Below are positions 8,485-17,288 of a stretch of DNA of 64,000 bases, one piece after another. The position numbers were made by a program, and so were the translations under genes. The stretch lies in contig NZ_LR593886.1 in the NCBI RefSeq assembly GCF_901538265.1, positions 3,741,738-3,805,737 of the forward strand. Reading direction: 5' to 3'. Each line of letters starts with the position of its first letter. Position 1 is the first letter of the stretch. The notes beneath the pieces were generated by a model. That model made no database searches, was not told the origin of the DNA, and saw only the letters and a list, made by a program, of their open reading frames with translations. This stretch comes from Gemmata massiliana. Lineage in GTDB: Bacteria > Planctomycetota > Planctomycetia > Gemmatales > Gemmataceae.

Positions 8485-10014
8485 TCAATTCAGAGTGGCC
8501 ACGTTTGCCCGCGCGACCCCGGGGCCGAGAACCGGCGTCCGGTCCGGGCGCGGGAACAGGCTCGCGTACCGCCCGAGCCGGTTCTCGACGTGCCGCTGAT
8601 AGAACTCCGGCACCGGTACCCGTTCGCCCTCGTGGAATGCGCGGAACCCGCGGTCCGTTTCGAGCAACCGGAGGATGGCGCGCGTTTCGGCCGCCTGTTC
8701 ACGGAACGAGAGCGTCTGCACCGCGTGCGCGAAGCGGATCGCGAACGGGGCCGCTGGCGCGACCCGGCGCGCCAACGCCGCCCACGACGTGATTGCGGTC
8801 TGGATGCGCACCAGGTGCCGGTAGAACGCGACCGGATCGTAGTGCCGCAAGGTACTTACGAGGTACGGCGCGCAGTAACAGGTCAGCGGCATTCCCGCCA
8901 AAATACGCCCGTCCGCCCGGTACCGGTCGAACAGCGGGGTCGCACCATAGGGCGTCGGGACGTTCACGTTCGGCCACACGAACGGCAGGCGCCGGACGAA
9001 ATCGATGGTCAGCTCGACCGGCTCGGTCCCGCGGTCCGCGTCGGTGCCGAACAGGAAGTTCGCCTGAAGCCCGGGCACGAATCGCCGAAGTGCGCGAAAC
9101 CGCTCGGCCACGAAGTCGAGTTTGGCCGCGCCCTGTTTCTCCCCCGCGAGCGATTTGTTGCCGAAGTCGAACCACGATTCCACCCCGGGCGCGACGTACA
9201 GGCAGTTGGTCCGCGCTAGGCGCGGTAGCCGGTCGTCCCGGAGGACCGAGAGCGAGCACTCCATCACGTACCGGTTCGGCCGCTCCCCGTCCCGTTCCAT
9301 CACGTCCATCGTTTCGTCGAACCGGACCGCGAAGTTCGGGTCGTGGAACGCGACGATGGCGCGCCGGTCCCGGCGGCGCACGAACGCCAGGTCCGCGGCC
9401 AGATCGTCGGCCAGTAGAGGGGCGTACCGCGAGTTCCACTCGGTGCAGAACTCGCACGTGTACGGGCACCCCAGGCTGCTGAACACGGCCACCACGTTGA
9501 ACCCGAACCGGCGCCCCGGGCGGAACCCGGCGGTCACGATGTCCGGGAACCGCTCGGCCACGCCGGGCAGCGCACGCGGGCGCCGGCTGGACACGGACGC
9601 CGGCGGATCGAACCGCTGGGCCAGGATGTCGCCGACGAGTTCCTCGTCGCACTCCCCGACCACGATGTCGAAGAACCGCAGCGCGTCGGCCGGGAAGCAC
9701 TTCGCGTGCGGGCCACCGAGGACCGTTCGCACGCCGCGCCCGCGGTAGTACCGGGCCAGCGCGTAGGCCAATCCGCTCGCCTGTGTTGTCGCCGAGATAA
9801 AGACGATATCGAGATCGTCGGGGAGCAACCGCACCGGGTCGGCTTGCCCGTAGTAGGTCGCGTAATGGGTGCGGTGCCCGCGGCGCCGGCACCACGCGGC
9901 GACCACTTGGGGCATGACGCTGTAGAGCACCTTCCGCATGGCGACCGCGACCGTGTGTCCGCGCCACTCGGGGGGCACCGTATACGCGATCAGTTCGATG
10001 ACGCCGACGTTCAT
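8485..10014 (-). CDS. B12-binding-domain radical SAM protein
   Basis: The 509-residue protein has an N-terminal cobalamin-binding-like fold (DIVFISATTQASGLAYALARYY and VLGGPHAKCFP) and then a radical SAM core with the cluster motif CPYTCEFC, cysteines at residues 183, 187 and 190. The B12 part lacks an obvious DxHxxG motif, as in many members of this class. Such proteins carry out methylations, rearrangements and other radical chemistry, often on lipids or secondary metabolites. Its ATG overlaps the stop of the upstream hydroxylase gene, so they are translationally coupled and may act on the same lipid. The reaction cannot be assigned. Confidence 0.85.
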   Translation of the reverse strand: MNVGVIELIAYTVPPEWRGHTVAVAMRKVLYSVMPQVVAAWCRRRGHRTHYATYYGQADPVRLLPDDLDIVFISATTQASGLAYALARYYRGRGVRTVLGGPHAKCFPADALRFFDIVVGECDEELVGDILAQRFDPPASVSSRRPRALPGVAERFPDIVTAGFRPGRRFGFNVVAVFSSLGCPYTCEFCTEWNSRYAPLLADDLAADLAFVRRRDRRAIVAFHDPNFAVRFDETMDVMERDGERPNRYVMECSLSVLRDDRLPRLARTNCLYVAPGVESWFDFGNKSLAGEKQGAAKLDFVAERFRALRRFVPGLQANFLFGTDADRGTEPVELTIDFVRRLPFVWPNVNVPTPYGATPLFDRYRADGRILAGMPLTCYCAPYLVSTLRHYDPVAFYRHLVRIQTAITSWAALARRVAPAAPFAIRFAHAVQTLSFREQAAETRAILRLLETDRGFRAFHEGERVPVPEFYQRHVENRLGRYASLFPRPDRTPVLGPGVARANVATLN

Positions 10015-10859
10015 TCCTCACCGCCTGCGAGTTTGTGCTGTTGGCGCGCCCGGAACGGGTACGCGAGCAGTCCCAGGAAGCTGCCCGGCGCCTGTTCGTT
10101 CTTCAGGCCGTACACGCGCGGGCGCCGGCCCTCGGGCATGTATTTCGTGCCGAACAGCCGATCCCATAGCACGAATATGCCGGCGAAGTTCGTGTCCAGC
10201 GCTTCCGGTTCCGAGCTGTGGTGCCAGTGATGGTACACGGGACTGACGATGACGTGTTTCAGCGGCCCCCACGTCCACGGCACATCGGCGTGCGTCACCA
10301 CCACGAACACCACAACGACCGGCACCGCGCACAGCACCGCGGCCGGTGCGAACCCGAGCAGCACCAGCGGCACCGCCTGACACAGTCGTGACACGACATC
10401 ATTGACCGGGTGAAACCGCATCGCCGACAACCAGTCCAGGTGTTCGGGGCTGTGGTGTACCGCGTGGAACGGCCACAACCGTGTCGTGTGGAACAGCCGG
10501 TGCGTCCAGTAGAAGATGAAGTCGCACAGGACGACCATTTCGAGCGCCTGGAGCCACAGCGGTTGTCGGCCGACCGGTCCCCACCCGGCGCCCGAGGTGA
10601 AGTCCAGTTCGCGCCCGCTCCGGGCCATCACCCACGACACCACCGCGGTCACAGCAGCGAACGTGATCGCCTTCCCAACGGCCGGGGTAAAGACCCAGAA
10701 TAACAGGTCGGTTTGCAGCCCGGTGCGGGGCCGAGCGCGGCGCCGGTGGAACCACTCGGCCGGCCCGAGGATCACCGCGAACGCGCCGAACCCGAGGACG
10801 GCGGACAGGGCCGTGGGCCAGATCGCCCACTGCGTGAACAGGGGCCACAAGGAACTCAT
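10011..10859 (-). CDS. Sterol desaturase/fatty acid hydroxylase family membrane protein
   Basis: A 282-residue integral membrane protein with several hydrophobic segments. The di-iron histidine clusters of the fatty-acid-hydroxylase superfamily are present: HRLFH, FHAVHHSPEHLD and YHHWHHSSEPEALDTNFAG near the C-terminal third. The family hydroxylates or desaturates lipids at the membrane face using di-iron and O2. The last codons overlap the start of the radical SAM gene. A Ser/Thr kinase ends 51 bp upstream on the same strand, so this gene may be part of an ECF-kinase-lipid enzyme operon. The substrate is unknown; sterols, hopanoids or long-chain lipids are all possible. Confidence 0.87.
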   Translation of the reverse strand: MSSLWPLFTQWAIWPTALSAVLGFGAFAVILGPAEWFHRRRARPRTGLQTDLLFWVFTPAVGKAITFAAVTAVVSWVMARSGRELDFTSGAGWGPVGRQPLWLQALEMVVLCDFIFYWTHRLFHTTRLWPFHAVHHSPEHLDWLSAMRFHPVNDVVSRLCQAVPLVLLGFAPAAVLCAVPVVVVFVVVTHADVPWTWGPLKHVIVSPVYHHWHHSSEPEALDTNFAGIFVLWDRLFGTKYMPEGRRPRVYGLKNEQAPGSFLGLLAYPFRARQQHKLAGGEE

Positions 10860-10910
10860 TTCACCCGCCTCCGCTTCGAGAACGCGACGGCGGGCGCCGA
10901 GGTACGGCCC

Positions 10911-12509
10911 TCACGCCTGGTTCGCACGCAGCGCGTTCAACTGGAACCCGGTTAACAAACAGCACATTGCGATCAGTCCGGCGTACACGAGCGGCGCGGC
11001 GTGCGGGAACACCCCCATCGCGACCGCGGCGCCGGCCCAGGTCAACCCGAGCAGGTACTGGCGCCCGGCGAACAGGCTACCCATCACTACGAACGCCAGC
11101 GCGTTGATCCCGGCGCACCCGATGTACCCGGCCTCGATCCCGCGCGCGAGGTCCGCACCGGCCGCCAGTCGGCTGCCGATCATCACGGCCACGCACGCGG
11201 TCGTTTGCCCGACCCAGGTGGACCACAGGTGGAACCGGGCCGGAGTGTACTGCTCCCGGGCGCACCAGCGCTCGCGCGCCAGCAGCGCGAACAGTGAGAT
11301 GTTGGGCACGAACAGGGCGGCCCACACGAACACTTCGGCGGCGCCAGCACGCAGCAGAGCGAAGACGCTCACGTTCGTCGCCAGGACCAGCGCGGCCTGC
11401 CCGACGAGCCCGGGTGCGAGGGAGCGGAAATCGCCCGCGGCCCGGGCCTCGCGGAGCAAACGGGACACGCGCCCGAGCGGACCGAGCGGGCGCGCCAGTG
11501 GCGGCAACCCCAGACGGAACCGTTCCAGGTCGGCGGCGACATCGGCGGCGGTGGCGTACCGGTCGCCCGGTTCCTTCGCCAAGCACTTCATGCAGATCGC
11601 GCTCAGGTCCGGGTCGACTCGCGGGTTCAGTTGATCGGGTGGGACCGGTGCCGCGAGCCGCACCCGTTCGAGGACCGCGGCGAGCGTCGGTCCGTGTGCC
11701 GGCGGGCGCCCGGTGAGCAGTTCGTATAGGACCGCGCCGACGCCGAACACGTCGGTGGCGACAGTGAACTCGCCGTTCAGTTGCTCCGGGGCCATGTACG
11801 CCGGGGTACCCGCGACGCGCCGGTCTGTTTCAGCGGTCCGGTCGAGGGGTACCGCCAGCCCGAAGTCTGCGACCACCGGTTCGCCCTTGTCGTCGACCAG
11901 CACGTTCGCGGGCTTCAGGTCGCGGTGCAACAACCCGTGCCGGTGCGCGTGGTGGACCGCGCCGGCGATCTTCTCCACTACCACTGCGGCGCGACTCGGG
12001 TGGTGGGCGAACTCCGAGCGGTCGGCGAGTGTCCCGCCCGGGTACCAGTCCATTGTGAAGAACGGCGTTCCGCTCCCGCGCGACACTTCGAGGATACGAA
12101 CGATGTTCGGGTGCCGGAGTCGCGCCATCGCCTCGGCCTCGGTGCGGAACCGTGCCCGGTCACCGGTGCCGGCTCGCAGCAGCACCTTCACGGCCACTTC
12201 GCGCGGCAGGTTCAGTTGCCGCGCCCGGTAAACCGTGCCCATGTTCCCGCCAATTCGCTCCAACAGCTCGTACTCGCCGAGAACGCGCTCGTCGGTCGTG
12301 AGATCGGGTTCCCGTGTCTGGCCGCGAAACACGCGCAGCCCGGCCGCGGCCCCGTCGTCGAGGAATTCGCGCAGTTCCGCAGCGAGGTCCGGGTACCGGG
12401 CCAGCCAGTCGGCCACCGACAGCGGGTGCCCGCTGTCGCGTGCTTCCAGGTATTCGGCCACGGCCGCGCCCACCCGGTCCTCCGCCGGATCGAAGGTGTC
12501 GGTGTTCAC
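10911..12509 (-). CDS. Transmembrane Ser/Thr protein kinase, sigma-factor-coupled
   Basis: The start is a GTG at 12509 overlapping the ECF sigma stop as GTGA, giving 532 residues. The N-terminal region (YLEARDSGHPLSVADWLARYPDLAAELREF) is the short helical domain often found before planctomycete kinases. The kinase has VAVKVL, HRDLKPANVLV, VADFGLA and YMAPEQL. The glycine-rich loop reads IGGNMGTV, one residue shorter than the usual IGxGxxGxV. After residue about 350 the chain has roughly six hydrophobic helices and no extracytoplasmic domain. Coupling to the sigma factor suggests that phosphorylation controls sigma activity, as known for several planctomycete ECF-kinase pairs. Confidence 0.87.
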   Translation of the reverse strand: MNTDTFDPAEDRVGAAVAEYLEARDSGHPLSVADWLARYPDLAAELREFLDDGAAAGLRVFRGQTREPDLTTDERVLGEYELLERIGGNMGTVYRARQLNLPREVAVKVLLRAGTGDRARFRTEAEAMARLRHPNIVRILEVSRGSGTPFFTMDWYPGGTLADRSEFAHHPSRAAVVVEKIAGAVHHAHRHGLLHRDLKPANVLVDDKGEPVVADFGLAVPLDRTAETDRRVAGTPAYMAPEQLNGEFTVATDVFGVGAVLYELLTGRPPAHGPTLAAVLERVRLAAPVPPDQLNPRVDPDLSAICMKCLAKEPGDRYATAADVAADLERFRLGLPPLARPLGPLGRVSRLLREARAAGDFRSLAPGLVGQAALVLATNVSVFALLRAGAAEVFVWAALFVPNISLFALLARERWCAREQYTPARFHLWSTWVGQTTACVAVMIGSRLAAGADLARGIEAGYIGCAGINALAFVVMGSLFAGRQYLLGLTWAGAAVAMGVFPHAAPLVYAGLIAMCCLLTGFQLNALRANQA

Positions 12510-13072
12510 GCCAGATCCTCCGGGGCGGCCAGTAGCGCGCTGAGTCGGCGCTTCCCACGGAACAGTAACCCGCCCACGCCCCGAGTGGTGCGCCCGAGCC
12601 GCGTGGCGGTTTCGGCCAGAGGGAGCTCGAGGATGTAGTGAGCGATCACGGCGTCCCGCTCGGCCTCCGGCAACCGGTCCAGGGCCGCGGCCAGACAGAG
12701 CAGCTCTTCTTTGCGCACGGCCTGGGCACTCGGCCCCGGTTCCGTGGCCGTCAGGTACGCACCCAGCGGAGTCTCGTCGTCGTCGACCGCATCGCACAGC
12801 GTGCGCTCGAGCCCCGGGTCGCGCTTCGCCGCGCTGTGCTCGCGCACCAGGTCGATAACTGTGTGCGCGACGACCTTCTGGAGCCAGCCGACGAGTTCCG
12901 CCTCGCTCCGCCCGCGCACCTGATCGATCCCCCTGAACGCACGCAACAGCGATTCCTGCACCACGTCCGACGAGTCGAACCGGGCGCGGTACAGGCGCCC
13001 CAACTGGAGCTGCCGGACGTGCAGGCGCAGCAGCGGCCGGTAGCGGTCGAGTTCGGTCCCGGTGTCGATCAC
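12506..13072 (-). CDS. ECF-type RNA polymerase sigma factor
   Basis: I choose the GTG at 13072 (188 residues) because AAAGG lies 7 nt upstream and the sequence upstream of it looks non-coding. Region 2 is visible as LYRARFDSSDVVQESLLRAFRGIDQVRGRSEAELVGWLQ, with the usual spacing to region 4: LDRLPEAERDAVIAHYILELPLAETATRLGRTTRGVGGLLFRGKRRL. It belongs to the planctomycete-type ECF group that has no anti-sigma factor beside it and is linked to kinases. The kinase gene follows with a GTGA overlap. A divergent ohr gene lies 254 bp away. Target promoters may include its own operon with the hydroxylase and radical SAM genes. Confidence 0.87.
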   Translation of the reverse strand: MIDTGTELDRYRPLLRLHVRQLQLGRLYRARFDSSDVVQESLLRAFRGIDQVRGRSEAELVGWLQKVVAHTVIDLVREHSAAKRDPGLERTLCDAVDDDETPLGAYLTATEPGPSAQAVRKEELLCLAAALDRLPEAERDAVIAHYILELPLAETATRLGRTTRGVGGLLFRGKRRLSALLAAPEDLA

Positions 13073-13255
13073 GGGCGCACCTTTTGGGGGTTCACATGGG
13101 ATACCGCCAACAATGACACCCGGGTGCGGTGCGGAAGGCAACCGGCAACAAACCGAATTGCGCCTCTCACTTCACACCCAGACGGAAACGGGCGCGAGAT
13201 GACCCGCGAAATAATCCGCCCGTGGGAAGTAGAGTGGGGAAATCTTTTAGATTGG

Positions 13256-13286
13256 TTGCAAGATGAAACCGAGTTCCCAGTATATT
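13256..13286 (+). promoter_or_regulatory. Possible ohr promoter
   Basis: TTGCAA at 13256-13261 and TATATT at 13281-13286 resemble -35 and -10 boxes, with a 19-nt spacer that is slightly long. They lie 40 bp before the ohr start in a locally AT-rich stretch. This is motif matching only. Confidence 0.3.
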
Positions 13287-13326
13287 CGGTCAGTTACGAA
13301 CGCAAGCAGTTGAAAAGGAGCCAGTC

Positions 13327-13743
13327 ATGTCCGCAACCGAAAAAGTGCTCTACACCGCGAAAACTCACACCACCGGCGGCCGAGATGGTGCGGCCCGCAG
13401 CTCGGACGGCCGACTCGACATCAAACTCACGTCCCCAGGCGCCGCGGGCGCTGGCACCAACCCGGAGCAACTGTTCGCCGCCGGTTGGTCGGCTTGCTTC
13501 ATCGGGGCTTTGGGGCTGGCGGCTTCCAAGTTGAAGGTCACGCTCCCGCCCGATCGGGCCGTCGATGCCGAAGTGGATCTGGCCACGGCAGATGGTGGGT
13601 ACTTCCTGCGGGCTCGCCTCAATGTTAGCCTGCCGGGTGTGGACCGCGAGGTCGCGAAGGAGCTGGTCGAAGTCGCCCACCAAACCTGCCCGTACTCCAA
13701 GGCCACTCGCGGTAACATCGCTGTCGAAATCAACCTCGTATAA
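13327..13743 (+). CDS. ohr: Organic hydroperoxide resistance protein, Ohr family
   Basis: At 138 residues it has the family length. The two redox cysteines are Cys57 in GWSACFIGAL and Cys121 in HQTCPYSKATRGN; catalytic Arg19 and Glu47 (NPEQLFAAGW) are in place. Ohr reduces organic and fatty acid hydroperoxides in the cytoplasm with lipoylated protein as electron donor. The ATG is preceded by AAAAGGAG. No OhrR regulator is adjacent. The SDR gene starts 77 bp downstream on the same strand. The upstream region is AT-rich compared with its surroundings and holds a possible promoter. Confidence 0.93.
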   Translation: MSATEKVLYTAKTHTTGGRDGAARSSDGRLDIKLTSPGAAGAGTNPEQLFAAGWSACFIGALGLAASKLKVTLPPDRAVDAEVDLATADGGYFLRARLNVSLPGVDREVAKELVEVAHQTCPYSKATRGNIAVEINLV

Positions 13744-13820
13744 GCTGAGCCGACGCGCCAGCCTCGTGCGGGCGCGTCTCTACATCCGAGAACAGCCACT
13801 TCGAGTTAAGGAGAATCGCC

Positions 13821-14537
13821 ATGAGCATCGAACGCAAAGTTGCCGTCATTACCGGCGCGTCACAGGGGATCGGGGCCGGGTTGGTCCGCGGGTTCCTTGA
13901 TCGCGGGTACCGCGTTGTTGCTAACTCCCGTTCGATTAAGCCCGATACTTCGGCGGACGTACACGCTGTCGCGGGGGATATCGCCGATCCTGCCGTTGCC
14001 GACCGTGTGATCGGCGAAGCGGTCGCAAAGTTTGGCCGGGTGGACAGTCTGATTAACAATGCGGGGATGTTCATCGCCAAGCCGTTCACGGAATACACGC
14101 GGGAGGACTTTGCCACCAAGATTTCGCTGAACCTGGCCGGGTTCTTTTACGTGAGCCAGCGGGCGGTTCGGCAGATGCTCGCGCAGGGTAAAGGTGGCCA
14201 CGTCGTGAACGTCACGACAACCCTCGTGGGCCAACCCGTGAAGGGTATACCATCGGCGCTGGCATCGCTCACTAAGGGCGGACTGGACGCGGTCACGCGG
14301 TCACTGGCGATCGAATACGCGGATAAGGGGATTCGCGTGAACGCGGTGGCGCCGGGCGTCATCGAAACGCCGATGCACAAGCCCGAGACGCACGCCTTCC
14401 TCGCCGGGCTGCATCCGGTGGGGCGCATGGGCACGGTGCAAGAAGTGGTTGATGCGGTGCTGTACCTGGAATCGGCCGGATTCGTGACCGGCGAGACGCT
14501 ACACGTCGACGGCGGCGCGCACGCCGGTCACTGGTAA
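13821..14537 (+). CDS. SDR family oxidoreductase
   Basis: A classical 238-residue short-chain dehydrogenase. The TGASQGIGAG dinucleotide motif is near residue 11, NNAG near residue 80, and NVTTT follows. The C-terminal GFVTGETLHVDGGAHAGHW closes the fold. The usual active-site YxxxK is not obvious: the corresponding region reads PSALASLTKGGLDAV, with Ala-Ser-Leu-Thr-Lys, so the lysine is kept but the tyrosine appears to be replaced. The ATG follows AAGGAGAATCGCC. It may be co-transcribed with ohr. Altered catalysis is possible; the substrate is unknown. Confidence 0.85.
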   Translation: MSIERKVAVITGASQGIGAGLVRGFLDRGYRVVANSRSIKPDTSADVHAVAGDIADPAVADRVIGEAVAKFGRVDSLINNAGMFIAKPFTEYTREDFATKISLNLAGFFYVSQRAVRQMLAQGKGGHVVNVTTTLVGQPVKGIPSALASLTKGGLDAVTRSLAIEYADKGIRVNAVAPGVIETPMHKPETHAFLAGLHPVGRMGTVQEVVDAVLYLESAGFVTGETLHVDGGAHAGHW

Positions 14538-14561
14538 CCCAATGTGGTGAAAGCCTCGTCC

Positions 14562-16472
14562 CTATTTCTGCTCCACCAGTTCTTCGATTCCCGCCGACTC
14601 GATGCGAATGAAGCCGCTCTTGATCTCGACTCGGAGTTCGGTCGTTCGCAAGCCCTCGGCGGGGGTGCTGCCGAGTAACTGACGGTTGAACCACGCCGTC
14701 AGCGTTCCGCCCGCGCGCTCGTACCTCAGTTGCATGTACGGCGGGAGCCCTTCATCCGCTCGATCCTTTGCGGTCGGTAGGGCAACTGTACTCCCAACCG
14801 ACTCGAACGCTCCGGTCGGTCCCGCTCGCTTGCCGAACGCAACTCCGGTGGTGTGGTCGAGGCGCACGAGCCACTGAACCGTGGAGCCCTCAGTGGTGGC
14901 GAGTACCAAATCAACAGTTGGTGCGTCGTGCGGGCAGAGGTCGAGCGTCGCGTTGAAGTTCGCGAGTTCCGGTAGCGTGCGGGTCATCGTTCCGCGCCCG
15001 GTCAGAACGGGCTTATTTTCCGCGTCCGGTTCAATGTCCAGGTTCTTTCCGCTCCAGGGAAGCACGGTCCGGCCGTCGAACAGTGCGTGGTGAATCCCGG
15101 CGGTGTAAGTCGCGGGTGGCGCCGGTTGTATCGGTGCGGTTCTCGGGGCGCGAGTGAACGCGCCAGTTAGAGCCGCGATGCCCACCGCGATTCCGAGAAG
15201 GAGCACACCGGCTACTCCGACGATGAATCCGCGTTTGCGCTTTGGGGCCGGGGGAACGAGTGCGATATCGGGACTGGAAGCGGGGCGCGGGGTCACCGCC
15301 GAGAAGCCGGTTGCGCTGAACGCGCCGTCGAGGCAGGGCAGGGCATCAATGCGAGTAATCAGCTCCTTGTAACTGGCCGGGCGGTCCTTGGCGTCGGGGG
15401 CCATCAGTGCGGCCACGAGATCCGCTGTCGGCTCGGAAATTGGCGCGGTCAGGCGCGGGAGCGGACCGACCTTCTGAGCCATTACGTCGAAAACGGTTTG
15501 GCCGTCGAACGGAATCCGGCCCGTGAGTACGTGGAATACCGTCACACCCAGCGAGTACATATCGGCCAGCGCGTCGACCGGGCCGCCGCGGAACTGTTCC
15601 GGCGCCATGTACACGGGTGTGCCGATGATAAGCCCCGCGCTCGTTTGCGAGGGCTCGGTTTCGTCCGGTCCGCGCTGCGTGAGCGCGAGCCCGAAGTCGG
15701 TTACTTTCACCATCGGTACGCCGGTCGGGAGCGGGAACCCCGTTGGCGGCGGCACCAGGAACAGGTTCGCCGGCTTCACGTCGCGGTGAATCACGCCGTG
15801 TCGGGCCGCGTGGTCGAGCGCGGCGGCGGTTTGGCGCGCCACGAGCCACGCGGTGCGCTCGTCGAGCGGGCCGTCGTGTGCGAGGCGCTGGCTCAGATCC
15901 TCGCCGTCGAGCAGCTCCATCGCGAAGAACGCGCGCCCCTCCGTGTGCCCGCAGTCGTACACGGCGACGATGTTCGGGTGCTGCAACCGGGCCAGCGACA
16001 CCGCTTCCTGCTCGAACCGGGCGATCACGTCGTCGGTGGTCCCGCGCGCCATTAGCACAGTTTTTAGCGCGACTACGCGGTTCAGCTTCTTCTGCACGGC
16101 GCGGTACACGATCCCGCACGCGCCGGTGCCGAGCGTGCCCTGTAGCTCGTACCCCGGAACGGAATCGAGCGGCGCGAACGCTTGGTCCTCACTTGAAGAA
16201 TCGAGCAGGTCGCTCGACGCGGACACGACCGTCTCGATGAGCGGGCGCACCGGCGCGGAACCCGTGAGAAGGGGAGGGGAGGGGGCCACGATCGTAACAA
16301 GTTGCGGGAACGCCAGCCCCGGAACGGTTTCCGCCGTGATCCACGTCCGCCGGTCCCGGCTGACGCGGTCGGCCGGTCGCAGCGCGCCTGCTACGGCCCG
16401 GCGGCGCAACTCGTCGTCGGAGAAGGGGCCGTCCGTTCGACCGCTCGCGTCGATGTACCACTCGTTCGCCAT
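14562..16472 (-). CDS. Ser/Thr kinase with N-terminal GYF_2 and C-terminal LamG-like domain
   Basis: A 636-residue protein. Residues 1-50 (WYIDASGRTDGPFSDDELRR) form a GYF_2 domain. The kinase spans about residues 105-370 with LGTGACGIVYRAV, VALKTVL, VIHRDVKPANLFLV, VTDFGLAL and YMAPEQFRGG. One transmembrane helix (GFIVGVAGVLLLGIAVGIAALTG cut near residue 430) separates it from a C-terminal exported part of about 180 residues that reads as a jelly-roll: LFDGRTVLPWSG, FNATLDLC and MQLRYERAGGTLTAWFNRQL, similar to DUF1080/LamG-like sandwich domains. The outer domain probably senses a glycan or envelope ligand. It lies downstream of a redoxin lipoprotein on the same strand. Confidence 0.87.
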   Translation of the reverse strand: MANEWYIDASGRTDGPFSDDELRRRAVAGALRPADRVSRDRRTWITAETVPGLAFPQLVTIVAPSPPLLTGSAPVRPLIETVVSASSDLLDSSSEDQAFAPLDSVPGYELQGTLGTGACGIVYRAVQKKLNRVVALKTVLMARGTTDDVIARFEQEAVSLARLQHPNIVAVYDCGHTEGRAFFAMELLDGEDLSQRLAHDGPLDERTAWLVARQTAAALDHAARHGVIHRDVKPANLFLVPPPTGFPLPTGVPMVKVTDFGLALTQRGPDETEPSQTSAGLIIGTPVYMAPEQFRGGPVDALADMYSLGVTVFHVLTGRIPFDGQTVFDVMAQKVGPLPRLTAPISEPTADLVAALMAPDAKDRPASYKELITRIDALPCLDGAFSATGFSAVTPRPASSPDIALVPPAPKRKRGFIVGVAGVLLLGIAVGIAALTGAFTRAPRTAPIQPAPPATYTAGIHHALFDGRTVLPWSGKNLDIEPDAENKPVLTGRGTMTRTLPELANFNATLDLCPHDAPTVDLVLATTEGSTVQWLVRLDHTTGVAFGKRAGPTGAFESVGSTVALPTAKDRADEGLPPYMQLRYERAGGTLTAWFNRQLLGSTPAEGLRTTELRVEIKSGFIRIESAGIEELVEQK

Positions 16473-16522
16473 GCGAGAATGTTACCCACCAGGTCCGTCG
16501 GTCGGGTTCATGTGCGGTCATT

Positions 16523-17167
16523 TCATTTCTTGCCGTTCAACTTGTCCAGGCGGTCGAGGAGCGACTTGACCGAGGGCCGGTCCGTGGTGTCCTCGCCGAC
16601 GAACGCGAACACCGCGTTCCCCTTTTTGTCCAGAATGTACGTCGAGGGCTTCGCGAGATCGCCCTGAATGCCGAGCGCGTTGACCGTCTTCAGGTCCGTA
16701 TCGAGGAGCAGCGCGAACGGCACACTCGGGTTCCCGCCCTCACCGTCCACCTTTCCGTCGTGGAGGAATTGCGGCAACTTGTCCTTCGGACCGGGGAACA
16801 CCATCAGGATTTCTGCGTTGCGCTTCTTGAACTCGTCGTGGTTGGCGGTCAGCGCGTTCACTTGCGCCAGGCACCCGGGGCAGAACAGCCCGCCGGGGTA
16901 CCGGGGCATGCCCTTCACCACGACCAGTACCACGTTCGACTTGCCGCGGAACGAGGTGAGATCGACTTCTTTCCCGTTGGTGTCAACGAACTGGAGCGGC
17001 ATCTGCTCGCCGGACACGGTCCGGTTCGAGTCCTTGCTGTGGAACCGACCCGCGACCGCTTTCAGATCTGGGGGGCCGTACATCGGTGCGGGCAGGTCCG
17101 ATGAGCTACCGCACCCGGATAGTACAGCGAGGAGGATGAAAAGCCCGGCGGCAGTGAGGTAGCGCAT
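16523..17167 (-). CDS. Redoxin (AhpC/TSA-like) lipoprotein
   Basis: The 214-residue protein starts with a lipoprotein signal (LFILLAVLSGCGSS; lipobox LSGC, cysteine near residue 19). The mature part is a thioredoxin-fold peroxiredoxin-like domain with LTSFRGKSNVVLVVVKG, then a CPGC dithiol in GGLFCPGCLAQVNAL, and ending in KPSTYILDKKGNAVFAFVG. It likely sits on the periplasmic face of a membrane as a thiol oxidoreductase. The kinase gene follows 50 bp downstream in the same direction, so they may share a transcript. Confidence 0.85.
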   Translation of the reverse strand: MRYLTAAGLFILLAVLSGCGSSSDLPAPMYGPPDLKAVAGRFHSKDSNRTVSGEQMPLQFVDTNGKEVDLTSFRGKSNVVLVVVKGMPRYPGGLFCPGCLAQVNALTANHDEFKKRNAEILMVFPGPKDKLPQFLHDGKVDGEGGNPSVPFALLLDTDLKTVNALGIQGDLAKPSTYILDKKGNAVFAFVGEDTTDRPSVKSLLDRLDKLNGKK

Positions 17168-17288
17168 ACCGACCCCGAAATAATGAGCGACCTTGCCCTT
17201 TATCTATACGTCCGGAACGCGGTTGCGGTTTCCCGGGCGCTCGTTTCGGTCGCCGGCTGTAAAGGGCCGAGCCTCTTCAAGTTCGGCG

